Source of the DNA: Patiria miniata
Lineage: Eukaryota > Echinodermata > Asteroidea > Valvatida > Asterinidae
NCBI RefSeq assembly: GCF_015706575.1
Contig: NW_024037052.1
Span: forward strand, 1,550,001-1,614,000
Length of the DNA: 64,000 nucleotides
Reading direction: 5' to 3'
The notes under the pieces were generated by a model. The model did no database searches, had not been told where the DNA came from, and saw nothing but the letters and a program-made list of their open reading frames with translations. Of the stretch, positions 36,076 through 47,361 are shown piece by piece. A program made the translations under genes and the position numbers. Positions within the stretch are counted from its first letter, which is position 1. Each line of letters starts with the position of its first letter.

Positions 36076-36286
36076 GGTGTATGTAGAGCCTTGCAGCTAA
36101 CTTGTTTTTTATTCGATGGCCAAATGAACATAGCGCCCTCTGTTAAAAAATGAAACATTTTGCATTCACTCAGATCAACAAGAGGGCGCTGTTTTATCTA
36201 CACGATAATAATGTTATAGCTGAGGAGTCTTTTTGCACAATGCATTGCAGTACACATCAACGTGATGTCTCACGTATGGATTTCGA

Positions 36287-37103
36287 TAGCCCGACTGCGT
36301 CTTGCCGTACAGTACTATCGCAAGCTCTGTAGTACGGCCAGACGCCCAATGCTTCCACAGAGGCTGAATTTTTTTGGCCGCTGATGTAGCGATTTTGCTA
36401 CAGATTTCGATCGAGATTATCTTTTCATCCAGGACACAAATTTCCAAAGTTAAGGTTCTTAGTCGTAGAGCAACTCATACCTTTTCGAAAAAACGTTCTT
36501 TTGTCTAAATATTTTCATCCATCTGGCCAAAAGCCGACTTTTCAGTCATCTTCCACAAATATCGTCCCGAAAATGCTCCCCCTTGCGATTTCAAAATGGC
36601 GGCCGCGCTGTAATGTATGCATTATGCGAGTGCGCTTGGGCAAGGTAATGAATATGCATCATAGTTTATGACGTTTGTCGGACACTCGGCGCGGCTGGCC
36701 ATACAAACACGAGGTCATGAACTAAATAATGCATATTCATTATCTTGCCCAAGCGCGCTCGCATAATGCATACATTACAGCGCGGCCGCCATTTTGAAAT
36801 CGCATGGGGGAGCATTTTCGGGACGATGTTTGTGGAAGATGATGACTGAAAAGTCGGCTTTTGGCCAGATGGATGAAAATATTGAGACAAAAGAACGTTT
36901 TTTCGAAAAGGTATGAGTTGCTCTACGACTAAGAACCTTAACTTTGGAATTTGTGTCCTGGATGAAAAGATAATCTTGATCGAAATCTGTAGCAAAATCG
37001 CTACATCAGCGGCCAAAAAAATTCAGTCTCTGTGGAAGCATTGGGCGTCTGGCCGTACTACAGAGCTTGCGATAGTACTGTACGGCCAGACGCAGTCGGG
37101 CTA
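36287..37103. mobile_element. 817-bp foldback transposon, 9-bp target duplication, TAGCC ends
   Basis: Almost the whole element is one palindrome: arms about 36287-36672 and 36713-37103 with a 40-base loop. Ends are TAGCCCGACTGCG and CGCAGTCGGGCTA, flanked by GGATTTCGA (36278-36286, 37104-37112). Each arm's outer part has its own inverted words (gcgtctggccgtac / gtacggccagacgc). A 9-bp duplication with long TIRs is typical of Mutator-like elements, so that is the best guess. No transposase. Confidence 0.88.
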
Positions 37104-37112
37104 GGATTTCGA

Positions 37113-37840
37113 TAACTCTCTGCAAAATTAGAATTAAAAGCTGAATTTTTGGTGATGCAATGCTCACAACAGCAACTTTGCGAGGCAGAAGTTTGGGGGA
37201 TTATTGAAGAAACTGTAGTGAGTAAGAAGCTTGCAAATTTGATTCACACTGGTTTTATTATGCAGCACAAACTTTTGCACGATATGGATACCTTAAGTTT
37301 TGGGACTCTCATACACATTTACATTCTTTACATACTGAGTAACCTACATGTACACAAACTAAATAGGTCAAGTTTGTCCCAACTCTGCCAAAAATGACCC
37401 ACAAAAATTCCCCATTTTGCTCTGACACATATCCAAGACGACAGCAATCTATCAATCAGTCAAGACCCCGTACATGTAGTTGCATGGGTAATGTTGTCCC
37501 TGGTCTTTATAGTATCTTTTCCCCTTAGATGTTAGAAAATGGGTTTTTTTTAAACCAATTTCAAGACCAGGTTTTACAGTGACATCATTTGTTACTTTTT
37601 GTAAAAGTGTTATTGGATTAAGGAAGTAAAGGGAAATATAAGATTTCAAATAAACACTTTGAATAATAGTCCAATGTTTTCAATCACAATACTGTTTTTT
37701 TTCTTCAAATTTCTCTGGTTATTATTATGTCAGTGTGTGTACATGTACAAATTACCACTACTCCAATGGAACAACTCATAAACTTGCAAATCATAGTCAC
37801 ATGTAGCACAACAATACTTGTCCCTTTCTTTGTTGTTTAG
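37113..37840 (+). other. Intron upstream of the first recognised exon, no feature seen
   Basis: AT-rich sequence ending in the acceptor of the exon at 37841. No second exon or transposon end could be supported. Confidence 0.6.
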
Positions 37841-38044
<204 letters not shown>

Positions 38045-38187
38045 TAAGGCTCTCAGCTAATGTTCTGCACTGCATGGATCATAGTGAATAGCTGATCTGG
38101 ATTAGTGTGTTGAGCTTGTCACGGGTGTTGGTCACTTTGCTGAATTACCACTTCGCCGAATAACCACTTAGCCAAATGGCATCAGGT

Positions 38188-38338
38188 CAACTCGGACCCA
38201 AACCAAGTCGGACCCATGCCAAGTCGGACCCACGCCAACTCGGACCCACTACCAACTCGGACCCACTACCAACTCGGACCCAAGACCAACTCGGACCCAC
38301 TACCAACTCGGACCCAAGCACGACCAACTCAGACCCAA
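38188..38338 (-). repeat. Minisatellite of CCAACTCGGACCC words (reverse orientation)
   Basis: Inverse of the arrays at 1-152, 1163-1336 and about 41380-41540. It is preceded by GAATTACCACTTCGCCGAAT and ACCACTTAGCC, whose inverse occurs at about 42222-42300. Confidence 0.88.
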
Positions 38339-38569
38339 CAATGACTTAATCATTAGTTTCAGAGATTATATTTATACATGTAGGTCATCTTAATAGTGCT
38401 TATATAGTGAAGATATTCGGTAATTATATTGGTCAGAATGGGGCTTTTAGTTTTGTTGTTTGATTATACTACATTGATTTTGCACTCTTATTACTCATTC
38501 ACATGAAGAAATGGATATGTGCAATGTTTTCCTTTTTCATCTGCTTTTTGTGGGTGTGTGCCAAATAAT

Positions 38570-40372
38570 CAGTGTTGTAGGTCTCGAGACCGGTCTCGAG
38601 ACCACTTTTTGCTGGTCTTGGTCTCGGTCTCGGAAGCTGTGGTCTCGGTCTTGGTCTCGGTCTTGGTCCCCTTTAGCCCCATAAATGTGGCCTATTTACT
38701 GGACTGCCTCCGTAAACATAGGCCACACATCCACATGTACAAAAATCGTGTCGACAGAGCCAAATTTTGATTTTCACATTTAGGCTTAGTTTGTAGGTTT
38801 TTTTTGCTTTAGAAGTATACTCACCCTCTTTATAGGCTAATCAGAAAGTGCTGCCTTTTTCAGATGTATATTTTTCGTGAAATTTCCAGATTCATTTTTA
38901 CACGTTTGTGTATCAAAATTTCAAAATGAAATTTCACAAAAATTAGACATCTGAAAAAGGCAGCACTTTCTGATTAGCCTGTAAAGAGGGTGAGTATGCT
39001 TCTAAAGCAAAAAAAACCTACAAACTAAGCCTAAATGTGAAAATCAAGATTTTTGTACATGTGGATGTGTGGCCTATGTTTACGGAGGCAGTCCAGTAAA
39101 TAGGCCACATTTATGAGGCTAGGTCCCCTTTGGTCTCGATATTTTGGCTCGTCTCGGGTTGAGACCGGCAATATGTAGCTTTTACAGCTTGATCGATTAC
39201 TTTTTGTTTACTTCGTTCAGTACAATTAATAGTTAAAACATTTGCTAGCCCGTAGATCAAGCTTGTTATATATCGCGGTCGGTTTGGACTTGACAGCACG
39301 TTGGAAAGTCTCCAAAGTACATGTAAAGCTGCAGCAGTTCCAGTCACTGAACGATTTGGAACAAGTTCGGCATTTATCTGTTGAGTCGGGCACATAAAGC
39401 AAAGTATAAACTTCTAACAATTTATACAATAAGGGTCAACCATTTTTGGGGATTGTGTAGTTTAGCCCACCCCTGTGGGCGTAATCACTTGCATTTTGTA
39501 TTCTGATAATAAATGAGGTGCTTCAAATTAGTTATATATTTTCGACCCCACACAATGATCTCTTTAATTTGGGACAGTATTTTGAAGAAAAAGTAAATAT
39601 TTCAACCTGATTTTCCAGCATTGAACTCACACACTCTTACCAGTTACCACTCACTGTTGCCATGAGAGTGTATGATGAGACCCCATTTTCTGGCTGCTCA
39701 GTTTGAAGTACCCCATTATTCCTCAAAAATTAAAATCCCGTTCAGAAAAAAATTAAAAATCCATATCTGGCACATACTGGCTACCACCTCACAACTTGTG
39801 GGTCTACATGTACAAGTCCACATTCTATGACAGAAATTTAAAAATTGATTCAACATTTTCTAGCTCCCATTTTTTAAAATCAAGTACATGTACACAAGTC
39901 TTGTTAGAAGTTAAGTCCTATATTTATTTAAGGAAAAAAAGAGGCACAATGTAAAATTAAAATTGCATCTTTAAATATCCGTTAGAAGTCATAGCTGAAA
40001 CCAAGGGGTGACTGTGGAGTTTAGGATCCGAGTTCCTATAACAGATGAAACATCTACCTTTAACTTTTACTTTTGTCAAGATTGGGTGCAGCCCATTATA
40101 TTTCTTAAGTATAACTACTTTTTGCTCAAGTAACGTGTCGTGTATCAATTTGTCAACACTGCCACTGGTCAAAATTTTGGTCTGTAATCTTTGTGAATAG
40201 AAAGGTTACAAGTTTCAACTATAATAACGTGTCTTGTTTTTTTATTTCGACTATTGTTATTTATTATCAGCGGTCTTGGTCTCAGTCTCGGTCTCGGACC
40301 ATATTGGTCTCCGCCTTGAAGGGGCTGGTCTCGGTCTCGGTCTCGGACTATGCGGTCTCAACTACAACCCTG
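38570..40372. mobile_element. hAT-like element, 1.8 kb, with GGTCTCG arrays at both ends
   Basis: Ends CAGTGTTGTAG and CTACAACCCTG; flanked by the 8-bp duplication CAAATAAT (38562-38569, 40373-40380). Just inside each end are arrays of GGTCTCGGTCTTGGTCTCGG. The interior is AT-rich with no transposase recognised. A younger foldback element is nested at 38674-39121. Ends and duplication size point to hAT. Confidence 0.85.
38674..39121. mobile_element. 448-bp foldback element, 9-bp target duplication, TAGCC ends, nested
   Basis: Ends TAGCCCCATAAATGTGGCC and GGCCACATTTATGAGGCTA; flanked by GGTCCCCTT (38665-38673, 39122-39130). It is nearly one long palindrome. It shares the TAGCC start and 9-bp duplication with the element at 36287 but not its inner sequence. 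A partial relative of its left end is at 57799. It interrupts the hAT-like element, so it is younger. Confidence 0.88.
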
Positions 40373-40380
40373 CAAATAAT

Positions 40381-41298
40381 ATAAACCAAATTAAATCACA
40401 CTCAATGAAGGATTTCAATATGTCACAAAAATGTTGTTCAGTGAGGAAGTTATTAATTTGAAATACATGTAGACCTTTCATTTCATGTAATTGTTAGTTT
40501 GTTTAATTTTTTTTTTTTACGAATCTGTTTAACTTTTTATACTTTTTTGATTAACTTTTTTCCCCCATGGAACATCATAGTCGAACATACAGACAGCTAA
40601 TGTACCTGTAAGGCCTTGAAGGATAATCTTCCCAGAGCTCCAATACTCCTTTTTGATGATTGACATTTCATAATTGTAGGGTATTTAATAAGTTGATCTT
40701 TTTTTTAGTTCACATGCTGGCTTTGAGTTTTGTGGGTTTTTTAACGAATCCGTGTAACTTACTTTTTTGATAAACCTTTTTTGTTCAATATGGAACCTTC
40801 GTTTTTCTTGCAGTGTATGCAATGGTGTTTATGTGGTTTTTTTTGTTAAATACATATACAAATGTACATGTAGAAATTAGAATAGACTTTGTTTTATACT
40901 TTATTTATTTTATTGAATGACTTATAATGTTTACTTATATTTATTGAATTAATCGTGTCATGTTTGAAAGTGTTTATGTTTCAATGTCATACTTTCCAAT
41001 TTTATTTTTCTATGAAGATCTGTTTTGAATTTATGTGGTTTGAATTAAAAATTAAATGAATTGCTGTTAAATTGAGCAAGATGGCGTGAACGATGTCAAA
41101 TATGAAAATGAATAATTGGTTAAACTTTAATTTTAAATTTTACTTTTGGTTAAAGCGCAATATGTTTCAATGGAAACAAATAATAAGAATAAATAATTAA
41201 TTACACTTTTAAAGCGCATTTCAAAAAAGCATTTCAATGCGCTTTACGACGACAAACTGCTGCAATACAGATATTTTACCTGACAACTACAATGAAAA
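40381..41298 (+). other. AT-rich intron, no feature seen
   Basis: Poly-T runs and AT-rich sequence, including inverted words aaagcgcatttc / aatgcgcttt near 41212-41245 that may end an old repeat. Confidence 0.6.
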
Positions 41299-43194
41299 TT
41301 TATACTTAAAAGCATCACTGTATTAACAGATGATAAGTGGACAAACTTTATGAAATTGTCAAATAATTGTAAAAGTCCGAGTTGGTCATGCATGGGTCTG
41401 AGTTGGTAGTGGGTCCGAGTTGGTTGTGGATCCGAGTTGGTAGTGGGTCCGATTGAGTTGGCATGGGTCCGAGTTGGTAGTGGGTCCGAGTTGGCCTGGG
41501 TCCGAGTTGGCTTGGGTCCGACTTGGTTTGGGTCCGAGTTGGATCGAAACCAGCCAAATTACCACTTAGCCAAATTACTGCTTTGCCCAATTACCACTTC
41601 GCCGAAAGTATTTGCTAACACATTATGCTCGCATGCACAAACTCATGGTAATTATAACAGCTGACTGGTACTTAATATTAAGTGGTTTTCATACTTGTTG
41701 TGTCTTCTATTACTAGGTTTATGTGACATTGTCCTCTCAATTCACTTTGAAAGTGCAGAAGTGGAATTTATAAAATATATTAATCATTGACTGTCCGTAC
41801 ACGGTGACCATGTTTTTGGTCGCACACAGTTAATTCTGAAACTTTTTTTTTTTCTTTTTAAATCTTCATCCCCTTCAGTACTGTTTCAAGTTGACTATAG
41901 AATGAAAAAAGTTGAATCTCATATGGGTTTGGATAGGAAGGGGTAAAACAACCCCAAGTTTTTCATGTAGCTCGTTTTTATGGCTCCATACATACATGTA
42001 CGTGTCTGTAGGCATTTCTTTATGGTGTAAATCAAGGACACACACATGCAACATCATCAGTGAATTGTAAATGGAAGACGAGTTTGATTAGAAAACGTGT
42101 ACTAAACCAATGAGAGCAGATGCAAAAATGTTCAGAGTATAAACAAAGGAAAGGGAAGAGAAACATTAGAAAATCCTTGATTTACACCATAACAAACTTG
42201 TTAGTACGTGCGTTTGCGTGCAATTCGGCGAAGTGGTCATTCAGCGAAGTGGTAATTCGACGGAGTGGCAAGTAGGCGAAGTGGTTATTCGGTGAAGTAG
42301 CAAATCGTTGAAGTGGTTGTCGACAAAGAGGTTGGTTGGCAAAGCGACTGCAAAAACCTTGTCACAATAGCAGTGCTACTGCCTGTCCTGAGGCTGAATT
42401 GAATCCATGTACATGTATATATACATTGTACCTGTAATCTGTATGTTGTGCAGATGGATGGTGACTGTTGGGGAGGATTCTTTGATTGGCAATGACGGAC
42501 TGACAACCTTGCGGGCAGAGTACAGGTCATTGTTTGCAGGGCTGGGTAGAGCTTCAAGTTCTCTCTAGGTGTGCTTCACAAAACAGGTCTCTATTAATGT
42601 TGTGCATTTTTCCAATAATTTAGTCTTTGAATATTGGAACTTGAATTTGAACAAAAAAATCATCCAATGACATTGAAATAATTTGGAATGTATCGATATA
42701 GATTTTGAGCTAGCTGACAACCTGGCATTTGGCAGATATTGAAGATCCACATTAGGGCTTACATTCCTCATGAAAACTCTCAAACCATCTGCGTAAAGTG
42801 TGGCGTTTGACTTAACAAATCAAATCTCTCAACTTAAACTCATAAAATCACATCATGGACGGTTTTTTGTCATTGCTCACATTAAAAAAACAATTCAATT
42901 TGATAAAATGCTATTCGGATATTCGGTGGATGATCAAATATTTGGATATTCGGTATATTTTGCACAACCCTTGTCTAGACTAAGCAATTGCAATTTGTTC
43001 CACACTAGTGCAAAAGTATGTTTAGAGATGATGCATTCATGAACATGTATGAATGTTGGTGCTGCTTTAATACCCCACATGTACAATCAGTTACACGTAT
43101 AATGTGATATGGAAGTAAACAAACCCTGTTAGTTTGGATTTACCAAAGGTGTACTAACTTGAACTTTTCCAATGATTTGATTTGTACTTGACAG

Positions 43195-43316
43195 AATCCA
43201 GCATCTGTTATCATTATCAAGCCCATCAGGTCCTGAAGTGACATACTTCCACAAAGAACCATCAACGCGGGCAATTGTCACACAGAAACACCCACAAAAG
43301 AGACATCCACATGCAG
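43195..43316 (+). CDS. CCDC77: CCDC77 exon 'IQHLLSL...EVTYFHKEP', collinear copy
   Basis: Exon of 122 bases between acceptor tgtacttgacag and donor gtcagt. Its first base completes the Arg codon left open by the exon at 37841, then it reads IQHLLSLSSPSGPEVTYFHK and continues to HPHA, ending with one base of a Gly/Glu codon (phase 1). The pattern IQ-LL---G-EVTYF-KEP matches the segment following the first coiled coil in CCDC77. The same exon occurs in the left duplicate at 2966-3087. The flanking intron carries the duplicated repeats described elsewhere. Phase agreement on both sides supports the exact borders. Confidence 0.85.
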
Positions 43317-45281
43317 GTCAGTGTGTAACACCGCACTGGCAACTCTACCAACGGGGCTGCAGACTCATATTTGTCAATGTCCTTGGCCAAAATTTGTTAA
43401 TCAATTCCCTCGCCCATCCATGGGCAATTCTACAGAATTATAAACCTGAATGCCAACAATTCTTAATGGCCAAAATGCCACAAAAGAAATATACATATCA
43501 ATTTGAAGCATATTATCTGTATTTTATTGACATGTAGTTTATTTAAAAGGGAAGATACAACATCATTGCAAACATCAAAAAACGAAATGATCAAATTATG
43601 ACGAAATATATTACTGGACTGTCAGTGAATGACAGTCTAAAGCATCCTGTAAAATTCATATTTAGTCATTCCGCATTTTCTTTGCAATCAATTACGCATC
43701 TGTGTAGGGGTACAAGCCTGCTAGACTGATTCTCTGACCTAACTTCCTCAAAGTGTACAAAGTGCTACGTCTCATCTTACGTCTCATGTCACCAGACCAC
43801 AAGAACATGGTTGGATTTCTTAGATTTTCTGGCATTTCCGAACCCAAAACGTGAAATAGGTCAGTTTAAAGGGAAGATACAACATTGGCAAATATTACAA
43901 AACGATATGAACAAAGTATCACTAAATACCTTAGTGGATTGTTAGGGGATGACAGCCTAAAGCATCCTGTAAAATCGTGGCTCCTGGTGTGCTGACATTT
44001 AAAAAAAAAAAATGGTATTTTTCCAACGCTGGTCGGCCGACCAGCAATGGAGAAAACTGTTTTGTTTTTTTAAAACTACTCCTAATTTTTCATAATTAGT
44101 TATTCTGTGTTTTCTGTGCAATTGATTACACACCTTTGAAGGGGTACAAGCCTACTAGACTGCCTCTCTGATCTTACAATCCCCCAAAGTCTATAAATTC
44201 TCTGTTTCATCTTAAATGGGGTCTGTGAACCAGACTACAAGAACATGAATGGTTTTCTTGGTTTTTCCAACATCTACAAGCCCAAAACGTGAAACAAGTC
44301 ATTTTAACAATATTTGCTAAAACATACTAATCCTCCAAATCCATTTATTTCTGATTATTGCAGCAAAAGCAAATGTTGTACATGCCCTTTAACAATATTT
44401 TTTATAGCACACTAATCCCCCAGATGCACTTATTTTGAACATTGCAGCAAAAGCAAATGTTGTACATTCCCTAACAAGTTCAACAGTTTGGCTGTTACTT
44501 GTAAATGGAAAATCAATTGATGACAATACAAAAAATTGATTTGTCTGAGTACGTCCGGTGTTTTGAGCCAATTTCTACTACAGCAACAAAGTTGGATGAA
44601 TAATTTCTTCTTTGACTCATCAAAGTAACTAGTGACTAACTGATATGTTTTATCAGAATTAAAATCTACCCCGTGATTATAACTACAATTACATACACTG
44701 TTGAATTGCCCAAAATGTACGTCTGACACTGCGGAACTGCCCCCATTTAAACATTATTAAGAGTAAACCTAGTCAAGTTCCCTTGTATTGGGTATTTTAA
44801 GTGTCAACAGTTCTTCAAGTTGTCCTAAATGTCTCATCCTTTTCCAAACAAGCAAACAACTCAAGGAATGCCATGGATAAGCCAGTTCGGTATTTCAACT
44901 GCTTATGTGCACAACGATATGGGTCACCGGTCATTCGGGATAGTAGAACGATCAAAGGCGCATGAATGCGGGTGCGCGACGCTTGTGTGTAAATTACCAC
45001 CAGAGTGGTCGTGCGCGTAACATCGCCTAACATCGTGTCAGCAATGTTATCCCAAATGACCTCAGGTCATTGAAATACAGAACTGGTTTATTACAATGAA
45101 TTACAGTCGGGCATTAGAAGACTTTTGACCCAACTTTGAACATTGCATTTTATTCTGGCAAACAATTATATATCTGCACACACTGTCCATCAGATTTCAA
45201 AGGTATATGAAGGTGTAACCTGTAATTTCCAAGACGTCTCATGTTTTCTTCTTACTTGCCTGTCTGGTTTTTTTTTTCCAG

Positions 45282-45381
45282 AGGGTGAAATATTGGGGTT
45301 TAAAAGCCAGAGTGCCAAGCAGACCACAGAACAACAGAACACGGAGGAATGCACAACACAGAGTTACTGCTAACACAAAAG
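45282..45381 (+). CDS. CCDC77: CCDC77 linker exon, collinear copy, with an apparent 1-base insertion
   Basis: Exon between a long T tract ending tttttccag and donor gtaggtag. In two of the left copies (7381-7479 and 14045-14143) it is 99 bases long and reads EGEILGLKARVPSRPQNNR then TRRNAQHRVTANTK, a basic low-complexity linker like the Lys/Arg/Ser-rich stretch in the middle of vertebrate CCDC77. Here the run of three G after 'tatt' is four G, making the exon 100 bases; the frame changes after EGEILG and meets a stop (..CTTQSYC) before the donor. One extra G in a homopolymer is more easily a sequencing or consensus error than a real allele, because the rest of the gene looks intact. The left copies show which frame was meant. 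Confidence 0.7.
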
Positions 45382-45754
45382 GTAGGTAGAGATTACATAC
45401 CGGTATGGTTGAGGCAAAGGGTGGTTGATAAAACATTGCAAAGCCAACACTCCTCAGATCTCATACCAACCATATCAGGCCCATTTTTAGTATTTGTGGG
45501 TCAGATAAACTAGTGGATCATAGTATTAATACAATGTATGTCAAATCAGGTTTTGCCCTTCATTGATGTATAAACACTGAATACTCAGTGTGTTACCTCC
45601 TGAGTAAAAGTTGGAAAAAATCACTCGGTTGGGACTCGAACCCACAACCTCCTGCTTTCTAGTGCAGATGTTTTACCACTTGACCACTGAGCTAATGGGA
45701 TCGGTTGGCTGGCTCGAATCTGATGTATTGGCCCTTATGAAAATTCCCCCTAGT

Positions 45755-46905
45755 CACCACAGTGTGTTATCTGTGTGGTCATAGTGTGCACACTATGATC
45801 ACACCGAAACCACACTGTGAACACACAGTGAAAATTGCACACTGTGAATTGCCACACAGTGAACACACTGTGAAATCACCGTGGATTGGCCACAGTGTCT
45901 GTTCACACCGAGAACACACTGTGAACACACTGTGGTCATTCCACAGTGTGAATTGCCACTCTGTGAACACACTGTGAATTCACCGTGGATTGTCCACAGT
46001 GTCTGTTCACACCGAGAACACACTGTGAACACACCCAGTCATTCCACAGTGTGAATTGCCACTCTGTGAACACACTGTGAATTCACCGTGGATTGTCCAC
46101 AGTGTCTGTTCACACCGAGAACACACTGTGAACACACTGTGGTCATTCCACAGTGTGAATTGTCACTCTTTGAACACACTGTGAAATCACCGTGGATTGT
46201 CCACAGTGTCTGTTCACACCGAGAACACACTGTGAACACACTGTGGTCATTCCACAGTGTGAATTGCCACTCTGTGAACACACTGTGAAATCGTGGAGTA
46301 TTTGACCACACAGAAAACACAGCGAGATCACACTGTGTTCACACGGTGACCATTTCACATTGTGACATCTCCCAGACTATGAAAACTGTGTGAATGATGT
46401 GTGATTGGTCCACATAGAAAACACACTGAGATCACACTGTGTTCACACAGTGACCATTTCACATTGTGACCATTTCCAGACTATGAGAACTGTGTGAATG
46501 GTGTGTGATTTGAACATAGTTGGTCCACACAGAAAACACACTGAGATCACACTGTGTTCACATGGTGACCATTTCACATTGTGACCATTCCCAGACTATG
46601 AAAACTGTGTGAATGATGTGTGATTTGAACAATTGGTCCACACACTGTGACAGGTTCACACTGTGAACGGCCACTGTGTGAACACACTGTGGACTCTTTG
46701 TGATTTTGTCAGTGTTGGTCCACATTTAGAGCACACTGTGAACACACTGTGACAGGTTCAGACTGTGAACCGTCACTGTGTGATAACACTGTGAACTCAC
46801 CGTGATAATTTCACAGTGCTGGTCCACTGAGAACACTGTGAAAACACTGTGACATTTTCACATTGTAAACCGCCACTGTGCGAACACACGGTGGACTCGC
46901 CGTGA
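45755..46905. repeat. Left subterminal array of the 5.7-kb element
   Basis: At least four units of about 103 bp (around 45880-46290) with the shared words CAGTGTCTGTTCACACCGAG and CCACAGTGTGAATTGCCACT, then looser units of about 100-120 bp with ACACTGAGATCACACTGTG. The words CACACTGTG and CACAGTGTG alternate, giving many small palindromes. Confidence 0.88.
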
Positions 46906-47159
46906 CTTTAAATTACATTGAAACAAAATTCTATGTTGAGAATTGCTGCTGTCGCACCAGAATCTTTCGATATTTTTTTGAAAAATGTTTATATTTATTT
47001 AAAAACATTCTTTTTTTTATGCATCTTGAAATTGCGTTACCCTCACGGTTAATTTTTGTCAGTTGTGGAATGTTGTATCGACATACATACATGTTATATT
47101 TCGAAGTGCAAACATCGTGTCAGGAAAAATAATAACTTGTTGCCTTTTTACAGAAACAT

Positions 47160-47361
47160 ATATCAAAAGCCGCGAGTTTGTGTGCATGCATGCCAAAACA
47201 GTGACGCCAACCAATCATATGACGCGTAATTTGCAACAGCATCCTAGGTTGTAACGCGCTGGCCAATCAGAGTACGCTCTTTGAATTTACAATCGCGCGC
47301 CAGGCCTGACGACCGTTGACCTTGCTTCGCCAACCGCCATGACAGTACTGCTGCATGTGTC
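47160..47361 (+). promoter_or_regulatory. CCAAT-box promoter-like region in the core of the 5.7-kb element
   Basis: CCAATCAT at 47211 and CCAATCAG at 47263 lie 150 and 100 bases before an ATG (47362), in a stretch richer in CG than its surroundings (gacgcgtaat, gtaacgcgct, atcgcgcgccagg). No TATA box is clear. This is the layout of a TATA-less animal promoter. Confidence 0.4.

Noticed and set aside
39111-39429. Minus-strand frames in the hAT-like element as a transposase
   Set aside because: Short, no hAT dimerisation or catalytic motifs visible; the frames are not recognised.
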